From JBMDXB01 sp048594975 (lineage in GTDB: Bacteria > Acidobacteriota > Vicinamibacteria > Vicinamibacterales > 2-12-FULL-66-21): 64,000 nucleotides of DNA. The notes below the pieces were generated by a model. The model saw only the letters and a program-made list of their open reading frames with translations, was not told where the DNA came from and ran no database searches. A program made the position numbers and the translations under genes. The stretch is taken from assembly GCA_048594975.1 (NCBI GenBank), contig JBMDXQ010000042.1, positions 1 through 64,000 on the forward strand, read 5' to 3'. Below are positions 12,787 through 22,201 of the stretch, piece after piece. How positions within the stretch are numbered: the first letter of the stretch is position 1; the number at the start of each line of letters is the position of its first letter.

Positions 12787-13950
12787 TCAGTTCCTGATCA
12801 GCGATGCCGCGGCGTGCGCCGCAAGGGCCTCGCCGCGGCCGATGGCGTCGACACCCTCGTTGGTCTTCGCCTTCACGCTCACTCGCCCCGCCTCGAGGCT
12901 GAGGGCGCCGGCCACGTTCTGCTCCATCTGCTCGCGGTACGGCGCGAGCTTCGGGCGCTCGAGGACGACCACGACGTCCACGTTGTGAACGGCGAAGCCG
13001 CGCTCGCGCACGGCGTCCGCGGCGCGACGCAGCAGCTCGAGGCTAGATGCATTCTCAAAGCGCGCATCGGAGTCCGGGAAGAGCCGACCGATGTCACCCG
13101 CTCGCGCCGCGCCGAGGACGGCGTCGGTCACGGCGTGGCAGACCACGTCGGCGTCGGAATGCCCGAGCGCGCCGCGGTCCGAGGGCACGACGACGCCGCC
13201 CAGCACCAGCGGCCGCCCGCTGACGAGCCGGTGAAGGTCGTAGCCGATACCGACGTACGCGCCGCCCGCACCGGGTCCCTCGCGCGCCTCCAGTACCCGC
13301 CCGCGCGCGGCGTCGAGGTCGCCAGCCGTCGTGATCTTGACGTTCGCCGCATCGCCGGCAATGACGTGCACCGGGTGGCCGGCGCGCTCGGCGAGCACCG
13401 CTTCGTCGGTCGCGCTCACGCCCGAGCGGCCGAGCGCCACGGCCTCGCGCAGCACCTCGCGGCGGAACGCCTGTGGCGTCTGTGCCAGGTAAATCGATTC
13501 GCGCGGCAGCGTCGCGACGATGACGGTCCCGTCCACGCGTTTCACCGTGTCGCTCGCGGGCATCGCCGCAATGGCGGCACCGTGCTGCGCCGCCGCGTCG
13601 ATCGACCGCGAGATCACGTCGGCACTCACGAACGGACGCGCGGCGTCGTGGACGAGCACGATGTCGGCGTCGGCCGCCACCGCGTCGAACGCGTTGGCGA
13701 CCGAGTCCTGCCGGCGCTCGCCGCCGGCAACCACACGGAGGCGCGGGAGGCCGTCGAGGCCGGCGGGCGGCTCGGCGGCCAGCGCCGCCGGCAGCGCGAC
13801 CACGACGTCGCGGACGCGCGGGTGCGACAGGAACGCGCGGACGCTCCGCTCCAGCAGTGAGCGGCCGCCCAGCTCGAGCAGCTGCTTGGGTACGCCCGCG
13901 CCCAGGCGCCGGCCGGACCCGGCCGCGGCGATGATGGCGGTGACGGTCAT
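12787..13950 (-). CDS. ispDF: Bifunctional IspD/IspF (MEP pathway)
   Basis: A 387-residue fusion of two isoprenoid enzymes. Residues 1-225 are IspD (4-diphosphocytidyl-2-C-methylerythritol synthase), with the CTP-binding loop IIAAAGSGRRLGAGVPKQ. Residues about 229-387 are IspF (MEcPP synthase), with GIGYDLHRL, metal ligands in GHSDADVVCHA and the C-terminal KAKTNEGVDAIGRGE. Such fusions are known in several phyla. The third enzyme between them, IspE, is at 25420-26328. Located between gltX and plsC. Confidence 0.97.
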   Translation of the reverse strand: MTVTAIIAAAGSGRRLGAGVPKQLLELGGRSLLERSVRAFLSHPRVRDVVVALPAALAAEPPAGLDGLPRLRVVAGGERRQDSVANAFDAVAADADIVLVHDAARPFVSADVISRSIDAAAQHGAAIAAMPASDTVKRVDGTVIVATLPRESIYLAQTPQAFRREVLREAVALGRSGVSATDEAVLAERAGHPVHVIAGDAANVKITTAGDLDAARGRVLEAREGPGAGGAYVGIGYDLHRLVSGRPLVLGGVVVPSDRGALGHSDADVVCHAVTDAVLGAARAGDIGRLFPDSDARFENASSLELLRRAADAVRERGFAVHNVDVVVVLERPKLAPYREQMEQNVAGALSLEAGRVSVKAKTNEGVDAIGRGEALAAHAAASLIRN

Positions 13951-13969
13951 GACGCGATCGAGCCGCCGA

Positions 13970-14716
13970 TTATACGCCCGCGGCGACGATCCCGCGGACG
14001 CGCTCGGCGAACTCGAGCACCTGCTCGCGCGTCGTCCCGCGTGTCGGCAGGGGCTCGTGAATCGTCAGGCGGACGTCGGCGGGACGCACCGTGAGCTGCC
14101 CCTTCCGCATCACGTGGCGGCTGCCGCGCAGGCTCACCGGCACCACCGGCAGGCCGGCGTCGATCGCGACGAGGAAGCTGCCCTTCTTGAAGCGCGCCAC
14201 CTGGCCGTCGACGCTGCGCGTCCCCTCGGGAAAGACGATGAGCGAGTGCTGCTCGCCGACCAGGCGGGTCATCTTCTGCACGATGTCGGCGCCCGGGTTG
14301 CGCCGGTCGACGAGCAGGTGCCCGGTGCGCCGCAGGTGCCAGCCGAGGAACGGGATCCGGCCGAGCGACTCCTTGGCGACGATGCGCAACTGCAGCGGCA
14401 GCGACGCGAACAGGATGGGAATGTCGTAGATGCTCTGGTGGTTCGACGCCAAAACGTAGCTGCGCGCCGGGTCGAGGCGCTCCAGGCCGGCGACCTGGAC
14501 GCGCACGCCGGTGGTCTTGAGAATCCAGCGCGACCAGGTTCGCGCGCACCGGTGCCCCGCGTCACCGGTGCGATCGAACAAAGACGAGATCAGCGAGGCG
14601 GTGCCGAGGACGATGGTGTACACGCTGATGGCGGGGAGCAGGTAGACGATCGTCCGCCACCAGTGGAACTGACGCATCCGGCCGGCCGTCCTGGTCCGTA
14701 GCCATTCTCCGGTCAC
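13970..14716 (-). CDS. plsC: 1-acyl-sn-glycerol-3-phosphate acyltransferase
   Basis: A 248-residue PlsC-family acyltransferase that makes phosphatidic acid in the inner membrane. It has an N-terminal hydrophobic segment, the catalytic HX4D motif (NHQSIYDIP) and the substrate motif FPEGTRS. Its start codon overlaps the stop of the upstream PIN-TRAM gene by 4 nt (ATGA), so the two are translationally coupled. Confidence 0.93.
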   Translation of the reverse strand: MTGEWLRTRTAGRMRQFHWWRTIVYLLPAISVYTIVLGTASLISSLFDRTGDAGHRCARTWSRWILKTTGVRVQVAGLERLDPARSYVLASNHQSIYDIPILFASLPLQLRIVAKESLGRIPFLGWHLRRTGHLLVDRRNPGADIVQKMTRLVGEQHSLIVFPEGTRSVDGQVARFKKGSFLVAIDAGLPVVPVSLRGSRHVMRKGQLTVRPADVRLTIHEPLPTRGTTREQVLEFAERVRGIVAAGV

Positions 14717-15789
14717 TTCACGTTCGCGCGCGCCGGCGGCGGCGGGCTGGCGGCACCGGTGGCCGCGGCCGGGGCCGGCGCGGGAACCGGCGCCGGCGCC
14801 GGGGCGCTTTCGATGAAGCGCCCGAAGATCATCTTCCCCGCCGTGGTCTGCAGCACGCTGGTGACGACGATGTCGATGTTGCGGCCGATCATACGGCGCG
14901 CGTTGTCCACCACCACCATCGTCCCGTCGTCGAGGTAGGCGACCCCCTGGTTGTACTCCTTGCCTTCCTTCAGGATGAACACCTTCATGAACTCGCCGGG
15001 CAGCACGACCGGCTTGAGCGAGTTGGCGAGCTCGTTGATGTTGAGCACCTCGACGCCGCGGAGCTGCGCGACCTTGTTCAGGTTGAAGTCGTTGGTCACG
15101 ATCTTCCCCTGCAGCGTGCGCGCGAGCTCGATCAGCTTGAGATCGACCTCGCGCACGTCGGGATAGTCGATGTCCGACACCATGACGTCGAGCCCGGACA
15201 TCTTCTGGATCTTCTGCAGGATGTCGAGGCCGCGCCGGCCGCGGTTGCGCTTCATCGAGTCGGCCGAATCAGCGACGAGCTGCAGCTCCTTGAGCACGAA
15301 CTGCGGGATGACGAGCGTGCCGTCGAGGAAGCCGGTCTCGCAGATGTCCGCGATGCGGCCGTCGATGATGACGCTCGTGTCGAGGATCCGGTAGCGCCTC
15401 GTCGGCCCGGCGTCGCGGAACAGGGCGGCGAGACGGGCCGGCTGCAGCCACTCGCCCTTCCGCGCCCCGATCACCAGGCCGAGATACGGAAACACGAGCA
15501 GGATCAGGCTGTTGAGGAACAGGATCCGTCGGTCGGCCGCGTCGGCCCAGGTGAGCGCCGCGCCGATGGTCTTGGCGAGGCCGAGGCCGACGGCGCCGCC
15601 GATGAGCGCGCCGAGGAAGTCGGTGACTTCAGCGGTGCGGAGACGGGTTTCCACCGCGACGAGCAGGCCGCCGAGCGCTGCGCCCGCCACGAGGTTGACC
15701 GCCACTACCTGGCCGAAGGGCTGCGTCAGAACCGCCGCGTACGCCACCGCCAGAACGAAGATGATCCGCGCGAACAGGTACCAGGCCAT
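14713..15789 (-). CDS. PIN/TRAM domain membrane protein (YacL-like)
   Basis: A 358-residue protein with three or four N-terminal membrane segments (residues 1-125), a PIN nuclease domain (about 133-255, beginning RYRILDTSVIIDGRIADI, with acidic residues D137, D143 and the later VTNDFNLNKVA) and a TRAM RNA-binding domain (about 262-325). The tail is a Pro/Ala repeat. The architecture matches Bacillus YacL and mycobacterial relatives, which are widespread but of unclear role; a ribonuclease acting at the membrane is the likely activity. Confidence 0.9.
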   Translation of the reverse strand: MAWYLFARIIFVLAVAYAAVLTQPFGQVVAVNLVAGAALGGLLVAVETRLRTAEVTDFLGALIGGAVGLGLAKTIGAALTWADAADRRILFLNSLILLVFPYLGLVIGARKGEWLQPARLAALFRDAGPTRRYRILDTSVIIDGRIADICETGFLDGTLVIPQFVLKELQLVADSADSMKRNRGRRGLDILQKIQKMSGLDVMVSDIDYPDVREVDLKLIELARTLQGKIVTNDFNLNKVAQLRGVEVLNINELANSLKPVVLPGEFMKVFILKEGKEYNQGVAYLDDGTMVVVDNARRMIGRNIDIVVTSVLQTTAGKMIFGRFIESAPAPAPVPAPAPAAATGAASPPPPARANVK

Positions 15790-16105
15790 AGAACCGCACT
15801 CCAGGCGGGGAGGAATGAATGAACCTATGATAATCCCTCATCGCTCATCCCCCATCCTGGATCCCGCATCCCGCATCCTCGATCCTGATCCGGATCTCCG
15901 ATCCGATGGAATCGGCGATCCTGAAACCTGAATCCGGCTTCCTGATCCCGTCGATGTCCATCCCAGACTCGTGATTTCGGGTAATCTCGGGTCACGGATC
16001 CGAAATCCCTGGCACCCCGTCCACGGCCCGCACGCCTGGACGTGGTGAGGTCCCGAGAGCGACTAGGGATCCGTGAACGATTTCGATACGCGCCGCGGTT
16101 TGGGA
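15790..16105. repeat. Spacer with heptad array, ATCCCGC family
   Basis: The 316-nt spacer between the DUF1028 gene and the PIN-TRAM gene has no gene. From 15833 to 15881 seven consecutive 7-nt units all begin ATC (for example ATCCCTC, ATCGCTC), and looser units continue to about 15960. GGATCC-type words recur near 15996 and 16066. Part of the GGATCCC word family. Confidence 0.85.
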
Positions 16106-16939
16106 TCAGCGGACCGGAGGGCGCGATTTCCGCCAGCGGTCGTAGCGCAGCCGGAGCGTCTTGACAGGGTTGGCGTTCTCCTGCGGGTTGATGTCCCGGT
16201 CCGTCACGCTGATGTACATCGAGGGGATGACGTCCTCGCGGGTGGCGCCGGCTGGATCCGAGGGCCTGGCGAGCAGGATGTAGGCGACGTGGGCGGTCTT
16301 GCCCTCGCACGGCGCGTTCACCCTGGGAGCCGTTTCGCAGGTGCACCGTTTGTCGCCGCCGCGAGCGTCGGCGGCCTCCATGGCCGCCATGACGCGGTCG
16401 GTCAGCTCGCCCGGCGCCTTCGCGAATGCCGCCATCGCGTCGGTGACGACCGTCTCGGACGCCAGGATGTTGCCCTGGATGGCGTAGTAGATCTCGGTCC
16501 CCGGCACCCGGCCCTGCCGGTCCAGCGAAACGGGCAGGTTCTTCGACCCCGACGATCCCATCGCCCGCCCCTGCATGTCGACGATGCCGAACTGCCGCAT
16601 CTCGAACGCCGGATCCGCCTTCAGCAGTTCGAGAATCCGTGCGGGATCGGTCCTCTTCTTCAGCTCGACGAAGATCAGGTTCTGATTGGCACGCGTGCGA
16701 TCCACCGCAGCCTGCGCCGCCGCAACGCCCTTTCCCGGGACCACGATCGCCTGGATGTCGCGCAGGTCCGTGGAGGGGAACTTCTCGAGCAGCTGCTGGG
16801 GCACGCACGTCGCCGACGCGATGACGATGAACTTCGAGTCCCTTTCCAGCGCGATCACCGACCAGGTCGCCTGAACGGCAGCGTGGTATCCGGCGACGAG
16901 CAGCAGCGTCACAAGCAGGAGTGCATTCCGCTTCCTCAT
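16106..16939 (-). CDS. Exported DUF1028 (Ntn-hydrolase-like) protein
   Basis: A 277-residue protein of the DUF1028 family, which has an N-terminal-nucleophile hydrolase fold. Family signatures include SVIALERDSKF, QGNILASETVV and the ending AMEAADARGGDKR. Unlike typical cytoplasmic members it starts with a signal peptide (MRKRNALLLVTLLLVAGYHA) and the predicted cleavage site AVQA|T leaves Thr25 at the new N-terminus, the position of the expected nucleophile. The ATG at 16939 has GAGG upstream. Substrate unknown. Confidence 0.8.
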   Translation of the reverse strand: MRKRNALLLVTLLLVAGYHAAVQATWSVIALERDSKFIVIASATCVPQQLLEKFPSTDLRDIQAIVVPGKGVAAAQAAVDRTRANQNLIFVELKKRTDPARILELLKADPAFEMRQFGIVDMQGRAMGSSGSKNLPVSLDRQGRVPGTEIYYAIQGNILASETVVTDAMAAFAKAPGELTDRVMAAMEAADARGGDKRCTCETAPRVNAPCEGKTAHVAYILLARPSDPAGATREDVIPSMYISVTDRDINPQENANPVKTLRLRYDRWRKSRPPVR

Positions 16940-16996
16940 CGTGACCTCATCGTCACACCACGCCGCAGGACCGACTGCAGCCTGCGGGAACCGCAT

Positions 16997-18379
16997 CTAC
17001 CAATCGATCAGCGCGTCGAGCGCCTCGTTGACAGTCTTCGCGCCGGCGACCTGGAGGCCCGAGGGGACATCCTCGGGCGAATACGTCCCGTCGGCCACCA
17101 CGCAGCGTTCGAATCCCATCTGCGCGGCCTCGCGTAACCGCAGCGCCGCCTGGGAGACGCGCCGCACCTCGCCGGCGAGGCCGACCTCGCCGAACACGAC
17201 CGTGCCCTGGCGGATCGCCCGGTTTCGCACGCTCGAGGCGACGGCGGCGACGATGCCGAGGTCCGCGGCTGGCTCCTCGACGCTGATCCCGCCGGCGACG
17301 TTCACGAACACGTCCTCGCCCATCAGGTTGAGCCCGGCGCGCTTCTCGAGGACGGCGAGCAGCAGCGACAGCCGGTTCGGATCGATGCCGCTCGCCATCC
17401 GCCGAGCGTTGCCGTACGAGCTGGTACTGACGAGCGCCTGCACCTCCACGAGCATCGGCCGCGTGCCCTCGACCGTGCACATCACCGCCGAGCCAGGCGC
17501 GCCGGCGGGGCGCTCGGCGAGGAAGATCTGCGACGGGTTGGGCACGGGACGGAGGCCGGCACCGGTCATCTCGAACACGCCGAGCTCGCTCACCGCGCCG
17601 AACCGGTTCTTCACCGCGCGGACGATGCGGTGCGCGTGGTGCTTCTCGCCCTCGAAGTAGAGCACCGTGTCGACGATGTGCTCGAGCGCCTTCGGCCCGG
17701 CCAGCGCGCCGTCCTTGGTAACGTGGCCGACGAGAAACGTGGGGATGTTCTGCCCTTTCGCCGCGAACAGCAGTTGCGTGGCCGACTCCCGCACCTGGCC
17801 GATGCTGCCGGGCGCCGACTGGAACTTCAGCGAGAACACCGTCTGGATGGAATCGACAATCAGGAATGCCGGCCGCAGCCGGCCAATCTCCTCGAGGATG
17901 CGTTCGAGGCAGGTCTCGGCAAGGATGTAGAGCGGCGCGCTCGCGACCCCGAGCCGCTCGCCGCGCGATTTGAGCTGGTGCTCCGACTCCTCGCCCGAGC
18001 TGTAGAGTACGGGGCCGATGCGGCGCGCGAAATGCGCCGCCGCCTGCAGCAGCAGCGTGGATTTGCCGATGCCGGGCTCTCCCCCGATCAGCACGAGCGA
18101 GCCGGGGACGACGCCGCCGCCGAGCACGCGGTCGAACTCGCCGATGCCGGTGGACAGCCGCTCGGCGACGACGGTGTCGATGTCCGCGTACAGCCGCGGG
18201 CCGGAGCCGCCGGCGAGGCTGTAGCGTTTCGCGATCTCGGCCGACGCCGCTGCCGTCGGTTCAGGCGCCGGCCGCTCTTCGACGAGCGAGTTCCACGCCC
18301 CGCACTCGGGGCAGCGGCCGAGCCACTTCGGGCTCTGGGCCCCGCACTCCTGGCAGGCAAACACCGTCCGTGGCTTCAT
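16997..18379 (-). CDS. radA: DNA repair protein RadA
   Basis: A 460-residue RadA, a RecA-like ATPase that drives branch migration in recombination. Domains in order: zinc finger (CQECGAQSPKWLGRCPEC, residues 9-26), ATPase with Walker A GGEPGIGKST (about 97-106), the RadA-specific KNRFG motif (near 257) and a C-terminal Lon-like domain (about 300-455). Full length. It follows alr in the dnaB-alr-radA string. Confidence 0.98.
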   Translation of the reverse strand: MKPRTVFACQECGAQSPKWLGRCPECGAWNSLVEERPAPEPTAAASAEIAKRYSLAGGSGPRLYADIDTVVAERLSTGIGEFDRVLGGGVVPGSLVLIGGEPGIGKSTLLLQAAAHFARRIGPVLYSSGEESEHQLKSRGERLGVASAPLYILAETCLERILEEIGRLRPAFLIVDSIQTVFSLKFQSAPGSIGQVRESATQLLFAAKGQNIPTFLVGHVTKDGALAGPKALEHIVDTVLYFEGEKHHAHRIVRAVKNRFGAVSELGVFEMTGAGLRPVPNPSQIFLAERPAGAPGSAVMCTVEGTRPMLVEVQALVSTSSYGNARRMASGIDPNRLSLLLAVLEKRAGLNLMGEDVFVNVAGGISVEEPAADLGIVAAVASSVRNRAIRQGTVVFGEVGLAGEVRRVSQAALRLREAAQMGFERCVVADGTYSPEDVPSGLQVAGAKTVNEALDALIDW

Positions 18380-18393
18380 GGCGCTGTCATCGT

Positions 18394-18500
18394 GGATTGG
18401 CGATTGCCGAGTGTGGACTGGATCGGGTCATTGCTGATTGCCGAATGAGCCGCCGCCCACCTCTTCAATCCACAATCCACAGTCCGCAATCCACGATTCT
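18394..18500. repeat. Heptad fold-back repeat, GATTGCC/CAATCCA family
   Basis: Left arm 18394-18421 has 7-nt units (GGATTGG, CGATTGC); right arm 18466-18500 has five units in perfect 7-nt register, three of them CAATCCA. The arms are inverse in sense and flank the alr-radA spacer, abutting the alr stop codon. Confidence 0.85.
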
Positions 18501-18501
18501 C

Positions 18502-19638
18502 CTATTCATACACCCTCTCGATCCGCGACCCGACCCGACACAGCAGGTCGTAGGGAATCGTGCCGATGGCCGCGGCCATCTCGCGCACCCCAATCCACTC
18601 GCCAGCCTGTTCGCCGAGGATGACAACCTCGTCGCCCGGCGTGACGTCCGTGCCGGTCACGTTGATCATGGTCATGTCCATGCAGATCGAGCCGACGATC
18701 GGACGGCGTCGCCCGCGCACGATCATGTTGCCGCGGCCAGCCAGGCGCAGGTCGAGGCCGTCGGCGTAACCGGCGGGCACGACCGCGATGGTGGTCGGCG
18801 CGTCGACGACCGTCTTGAGGCCGTAGCCCGTGCCCTCGCCGGGCCGCAGCCCCTTGACGGCGACGATACGGCTGTGCAGTGACAGGGCAGGTCGCAGCGG
18901 GATCGTGGCGGCGAGCGGCGGCGGAACGATGCCGTAGAGCAGCAGGCCCGGCCGCACGTAGTCGTACCAGATGCGCTCGTCGCGGAGCAATGCCGCGCTG
19001 TTTGCCGCGTGGCGGGCGGGGGCAGCGTGCGCGCCTGCACCCGATGGCGCCCCGGAGAAGCCCAGGGCCGGCAGCCTCGCCGTCGCGGCCTCGAACCGCC
19101 GCCGCTGCAGGCCGAAGATCGGCTGATCCGGATCGTCGGCGGTGGCGAAATGCGTGTAGACGGCCTCGATCCGCAGGTTGGGGCTCGCTGCCAGCTCCGG
19201 CAGCGTCCGGCCGAGATTGTCGAAGCGGAACCCGAGCCGGTTCATCCCGGTGTCGATCTTCAGGTGGTACCCGAGCCGCGCGCCGCGGCGCGCGGCTGCC
19301 GCCGGGAGCGCGCGCGCCGCCGCCGGGGGGGAGATCCTGGGCGTGAGATGGTGCACGAAGATGCCGTCGAGATCGCTGACGCTGAGCGCGCCGAAGACGA
19401 GAATCGGGGCCGTCACGCCCCCCTCGCGGAGCACGATGCCCTCTTCGATGTCGGCGCAGGCGAGCATCGCCGCGCCCGCTTCCTCGAGGGCGCGCGCCAC
19501 TTCCACGGCGCCGTGCCCGTAGGCGTTCGCCTTGACGACGGCAATCACGCCGGCGCGCCCGTCGAGGAAGGCGACGATGGCGCGGAGGTTCGAACGGATG
19601 GCGCCGAGATCGACGCGGGCGACGGTCGGACGGATCAT
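18502..19638 (-). CDS. alr: Alanine racemase
   Basis: A 378-residue PLP enzyme that makes D-alanine for peptidoglycan. The PLP lysine motif AVVKANAYGHG is near residue 35; the second catalytic tyrosine region (GTGYG) and the VGSICMDM motif are present. The ATG at 19638 gives the family N-terminus MIRPTVARVDLGAIRSN; upstream in-frame codons run through repeat sequence and are not used. It lies downstream of dnaB. Confidence 0.96.
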   Translation of the reverse strand: MIRPTVARVDLGAIRSNLRAIVAFLDGRAGVIAVVKANAYGHGAVEVARALEEAGAAMLACADIEEGIVLREGGVTAPILVFGALSVSDLDGIFVHHLTPRISPPAAARALPAAAARRGARLGYHLKIDTGMNRLGFRFDNLGRTLPELAASPNLRIEAVYTHFATADDPDQPIFGLQRRRFEAATARLPALGFSGAPSGAGAHAAPARHAANSAALLRDERIWYDYVRPGLLLYGIVPPPLAATIPLRPALSLHSRIVAVKGLRPGEGTGYGLKTVVDAPTTIAVVPAGYADGLDLRLAGRGNMIVRGRRRPIVGSICMDMTMINVTGTDVTPGDEVVILGEQAGEWIGVREMAAAIGTIPYDLLCRVGSRIERVYE

Positions 19639-19654
19639 CGAGATTCCGTCGATA

Positions 19655-19734
19655 CCGAATGTCGAATTGCTGAGTGCCGAACGTGACGGGGTGTCCGGCA
19701 TGCGACGTTCATTCGGCAGTCCGCAATCGGCATG
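19655..19734. repeat. Heptad fold-back repeat, CCGAATG family
   Basis: Left units from 19655 (CCGAATG, TCGAATT) face right units from 19710 (CATTCGG, CAGTCCG). The arms lie in the dnaB-alr spacer; pairing is imperfect. Confidence 0.7.
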
Positions 19735-19749
19735 CAGCCTGGACACGCC

Positions 19750-21105
19750 TCACGCAGATCCGTGCGCCAGGTTCTCGAAGCGCGTGTGCTCCTTGATGAA
19801 CGCCAGCTTGAGCGTGCCGGTCGGACCGTTTCGCTGCTTGCCGATGATGATCTCGGCGACGCCCTCGGCGGCCTGGTTCGGCTGCCCCTCGGTGTCGCGG
19901 TACTGGTCCTCGCGATAGATGAACATCACGACGTCGGCGTCCTGCTCGAGCGCGCCGGACTCGCGCAGGTCGGAGAGCTGCGGGCGGTGGTCGGACCGCG
20001 TCTCCGGCGCGCGGGACAGCTGCGACAGCGCCACGATCGGGACGTGGAGCTCCTTGGCCAGCCCCTTCAGCGCGCGCGAGATCGACGCCAGCTCCTGCTG
20101 CCGGCTCTCGAACCGGCCCCGTCCCTGCATCAGCTGGATGTAGTCGACCACCAGCAGGTGCAGTCCGTGCTCCGCCTTCAGGCGCCGCGCCTTGGCGCGC
20201 ATCTCCAGCACGCCGAGCGCCGCCGTGTCGTCGATGAACACCCGCGCCTCGGCCAGCGTCCCCAACGCCTGCGACAGGCGCCCGTAGTCCTTCTCGCTCA
20301 GGAACCCGCTGCGGAAGCGGTGCGCGTCGATCCGCGCCTCGGAAGTGAGCATCCGCATGAACAGCTGTTCCTTCGACATCTCGAGGCTGAAGAGGCCCAC
20401 CGTCATGTCGGTCTGCGTGCCGATGTACTGGGCGACGTTCAGCACGAAGCTGGTCTTCCCCATCGACGGCCGGGCAGCGACCAGCACCAGGTCGGAGGGC
20501 TGCAGACCCGAGGTCATCTCGTCGAGATCGATGAACCCGGTGGGCACGCCCGTGACCATGCCCTTGTGCTGCTGCAGCTGCTCGATGGTGGCGAAGCTGC
20601 CCTGCACGAGCTCGCGCAGCGGCACGAACCCGGCGCGAATGCGGCCCTCGGCGATGGCGAAGATCGCGCGCTCGGCCTCATCGAGCAGCAGGTCGGGCTC
20701 CTGCTCCGCCTCGTAGGCGTCGGCGAGGATCTTGTTGGCGGAGTGAATGAGGCTGCGGAGGGTCGACTTCTCCTTGACGATGCGCGCGTAGTACTCGATG
20801 TTGGCCGACTTCGGCACGCCGTCGGTGAGCGCGGCGATGTACGCCGGCCCGCCGACCTCCTCGAGCTGGCCGGCCCGCCCCAGCTCCTCCCGCAGCGTCA
20901 CCAGGTCGATCGCGTCGCCGCGCTCGCTGAGCGCCACCATCCGATCGAAGATGCGGCGGTGGGCGTCGCGGAAGAAATCGCGCGCGTCGATCAGCTCGGC
21001 GGCGTGGTTGAACGCCTCGTTGTTGATCAAGATCGCGCCGAGCACGGATTTTTCAGCGTCGAGATTGTGCGGAAGGGTGCGGGCGGGAGAGACGACGTCC
21101 GGCAT
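19750..21105 (-). CDS. dnaB: Replicative DNA helicase DnaB
   Basis: A 451-residue hexameric helicase of the replication fork. The N-terminal domain begins PHNLDAEKSVLGAILINNEA; the RecA-like domain has Walker A ARPSMGKTSF (near 215) and Walker B LLVVDYIQLM (near 322). Full length, no intein. The ATG at 21105 is chosen for the family-like start MPDVVSPARTLPHN. It follows rplI, the common rpsF-rpsR-rplI-dnaB order. Confidence 0.98.
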   Translation of the reverse strand: MPDVVSPARTLPHNLDAEKSVLGAILINNEAFNHAAELIDARDFFRDAHRRIFDRMVALSERGDAIDLVTLREELGRAGQLEEVGGPAYIAALTDGVPKSANIEYYARIVKEKSTLRSLIHSANKILADAYEAEQEPDLLLDEAERAIFAIAEGRIRAGFVPLRELVQGSFATIEQLQQHKGMVTGVPTGFIDLDEMTSGLQPSDLVLVAARPSMGKTSFVLNVAQYIGTQTDMTVGLFSLEMSKEQLFMRMLTSEARIDAHRFRSGFLSEKDYGRLSQALGTLAEARVFIDDTAALGVLEMRAKARRLKAEHGLHLLVVDYIQLMQGRGRFESRQQELASISRALKGLAKELHVPIVALSQLSRAPETRSDHRPQLSDLRESGALEQDADVVMFIYREDQYRDTEGQPNQAAEGVAEIIIGKQRNGPTGTLKLAFIKEHTRFENLAHGSA

Positions 21106-21132
21106 GGCGGCGGAGAGAGCATAGTAGCACCA

Positions 21133-21168
21133 CCGGCGCGCGCGGGGATCACTTTTTGCGCGCGCCGG
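21133..21168. other. rplI-dnaB spacer hairpin
   Basis: CCGGCGCGCGC (21133-21143) and GCGCGCGCCGG (21158-21168) form a perfect 11-bp stem with a 14-nt loop between rplI and dnaB. No U-tract follows on the transcribed strand. Confidence 0.45.
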
Positions 21169-21235
21169 CGATGCGAACGGAACACTCGCGTCGCGTGCGC
21201 GTCGCCGGCGCACGCGGGCGAACGCCCGACCGGCG

Positions 21236-21682
21236 TTACGTCTGCGGCACGACCTTGATCGTGATCTGCGCCGTCACCTCCCGGTGGATCCTCAGCGGCA
21301 CGGTGAACTCGCCGATCGATTTCAACGGTTCGGGCAGGTGCACCTTGCGCTTGTCGACGTCGAACCCCTTCGTCTGCAGGGCGTGCGCGACGTCCGCGGA
21401 CGTGACCGAGCCATAGAGCGCATCCTGCTCGCCGACGCGACGCGCGATCTCGATCGGGGTCTCGGTGATGCGCTGCGCCAGCACCTCCGCCTGCGCCTTC
21501 TCCTCGGCGTCGCGGACTTCGGCGACCTTCTTCTCGCGCTCGATCTGGCGCTTGTTGGCGTCGGTGACGGCCAGCGCGAGCTTGCGGGGCAGCAGATAGT
21601 TGCGTGCGTAGCCCTCGGCCACCTTGACGATGTCGCCACGGCGCCCGAGGTGCTCGACGTGCTCTCTCAGAATGACTTCCAT
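21236..21682 (-). CDS. rplI: 50S ribosomal protein L9
   Basis: A 148-residue L9 with the N-terminal rRNA-binding domain (MEVILREHVEHLGRRGDIV), the long connecting helix (about 40-80) and a C-terminal domain. The ATG at 21682 follows GGAG and gives the standard start. Separated from rpsR by a 222-nt spacer. Confidence 0.97.
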   Translation of the reverse strand: MEVILREHVEHLGRRGDIVKVAEGYARNYLLPRKLALAVTDANKRQIEREKKVAEVRDAEEKAQAEVLAQRITETPIEIARRVGEQDALYGSVTSADVAHALQTKGFDVDKRKVHLPEPLKSIGEFTVPLRIHREVTAQITIKVVPQT

Positions 21683-21904
21683 GTGACTCTCCGGGGGCGT
21701 CCGCATGAAGGCGGACGCCATGGACTTCATCTCTTTCCGCCTGGCGGCGGATGCGACCACGTTCTCTCTCCGTGGCTCCGGCTTCGCCGGAAGCTCCAGC
21801 CGGAAGGCGCCCCCGGCTCAGGCGCGAAGCCGCGAGGCCACGACGCGCACGAAGCAACCACGCCTTCGCGCCTTCGTGCCCGCGGCCCGGCCGAGGGCCC
21901 TCCC
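21683..21904 (-). other. rpsR-rplI spacer with hairpins, no gene
   Basis: This 222-nt gap inside a ribosomal operon holds several hairpins, e.g. GCGTCCGC with GGCGGACGC around 21697-21718. No coding sequence or tRNA is seen. Confidence 0.4.
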
Positions 21905-22201
21905 TCAATCGGTGACGTACGGGATCAACGCGAGCTGGCGCGCGCGCTTGATCGCCGTCTGCAGCTTGCGCTGGTGCGCCGCGCAGGTGCCCGAGATCCG
22001 GCGCGGCTGGATCTTGCCGCGCTCCGGAATGAACGGCGCCAGCAGGCGGACGTCCTTGTAGTTGATGTAATCGATCTTCTCCGCGCAGAACTTGCACACC
22101 CGGCGGCGGCGGAAGAAGCCGCGGCGCGGCGAGTCGCCGCCCTTCCCCTTGTCCTTGTCCTTGTCGCCACGCGCGCCGTGCGAGCCTCGCCCTTCCTTCA
22201 T
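21905..22201 (-). CDS. rpsR: 30S ribosomal protein S18
   Basis: A 98-residue S18. The conserved core runs from VCKFCAEKIDYINYKDVRLL to the end; the first 30 residues are a Gly/Lys/Asp-rich extension (KDKDKGKGG) not typical of short S18 proteins. A CxxC pair (VCKFC) is retained. Its start overlaps the rpsF stop by 4 nt. Confidence 0.96.
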   Translation of the reverse strand: MKEGRGSHGARGDKDKDKGKGGDSPRRGFFRRRRVCKFCAEKIDYINYKDVRLLAPFIPERGKIQPRRISGTCAAHQRKLQTAIKRARQLALIPYVTD

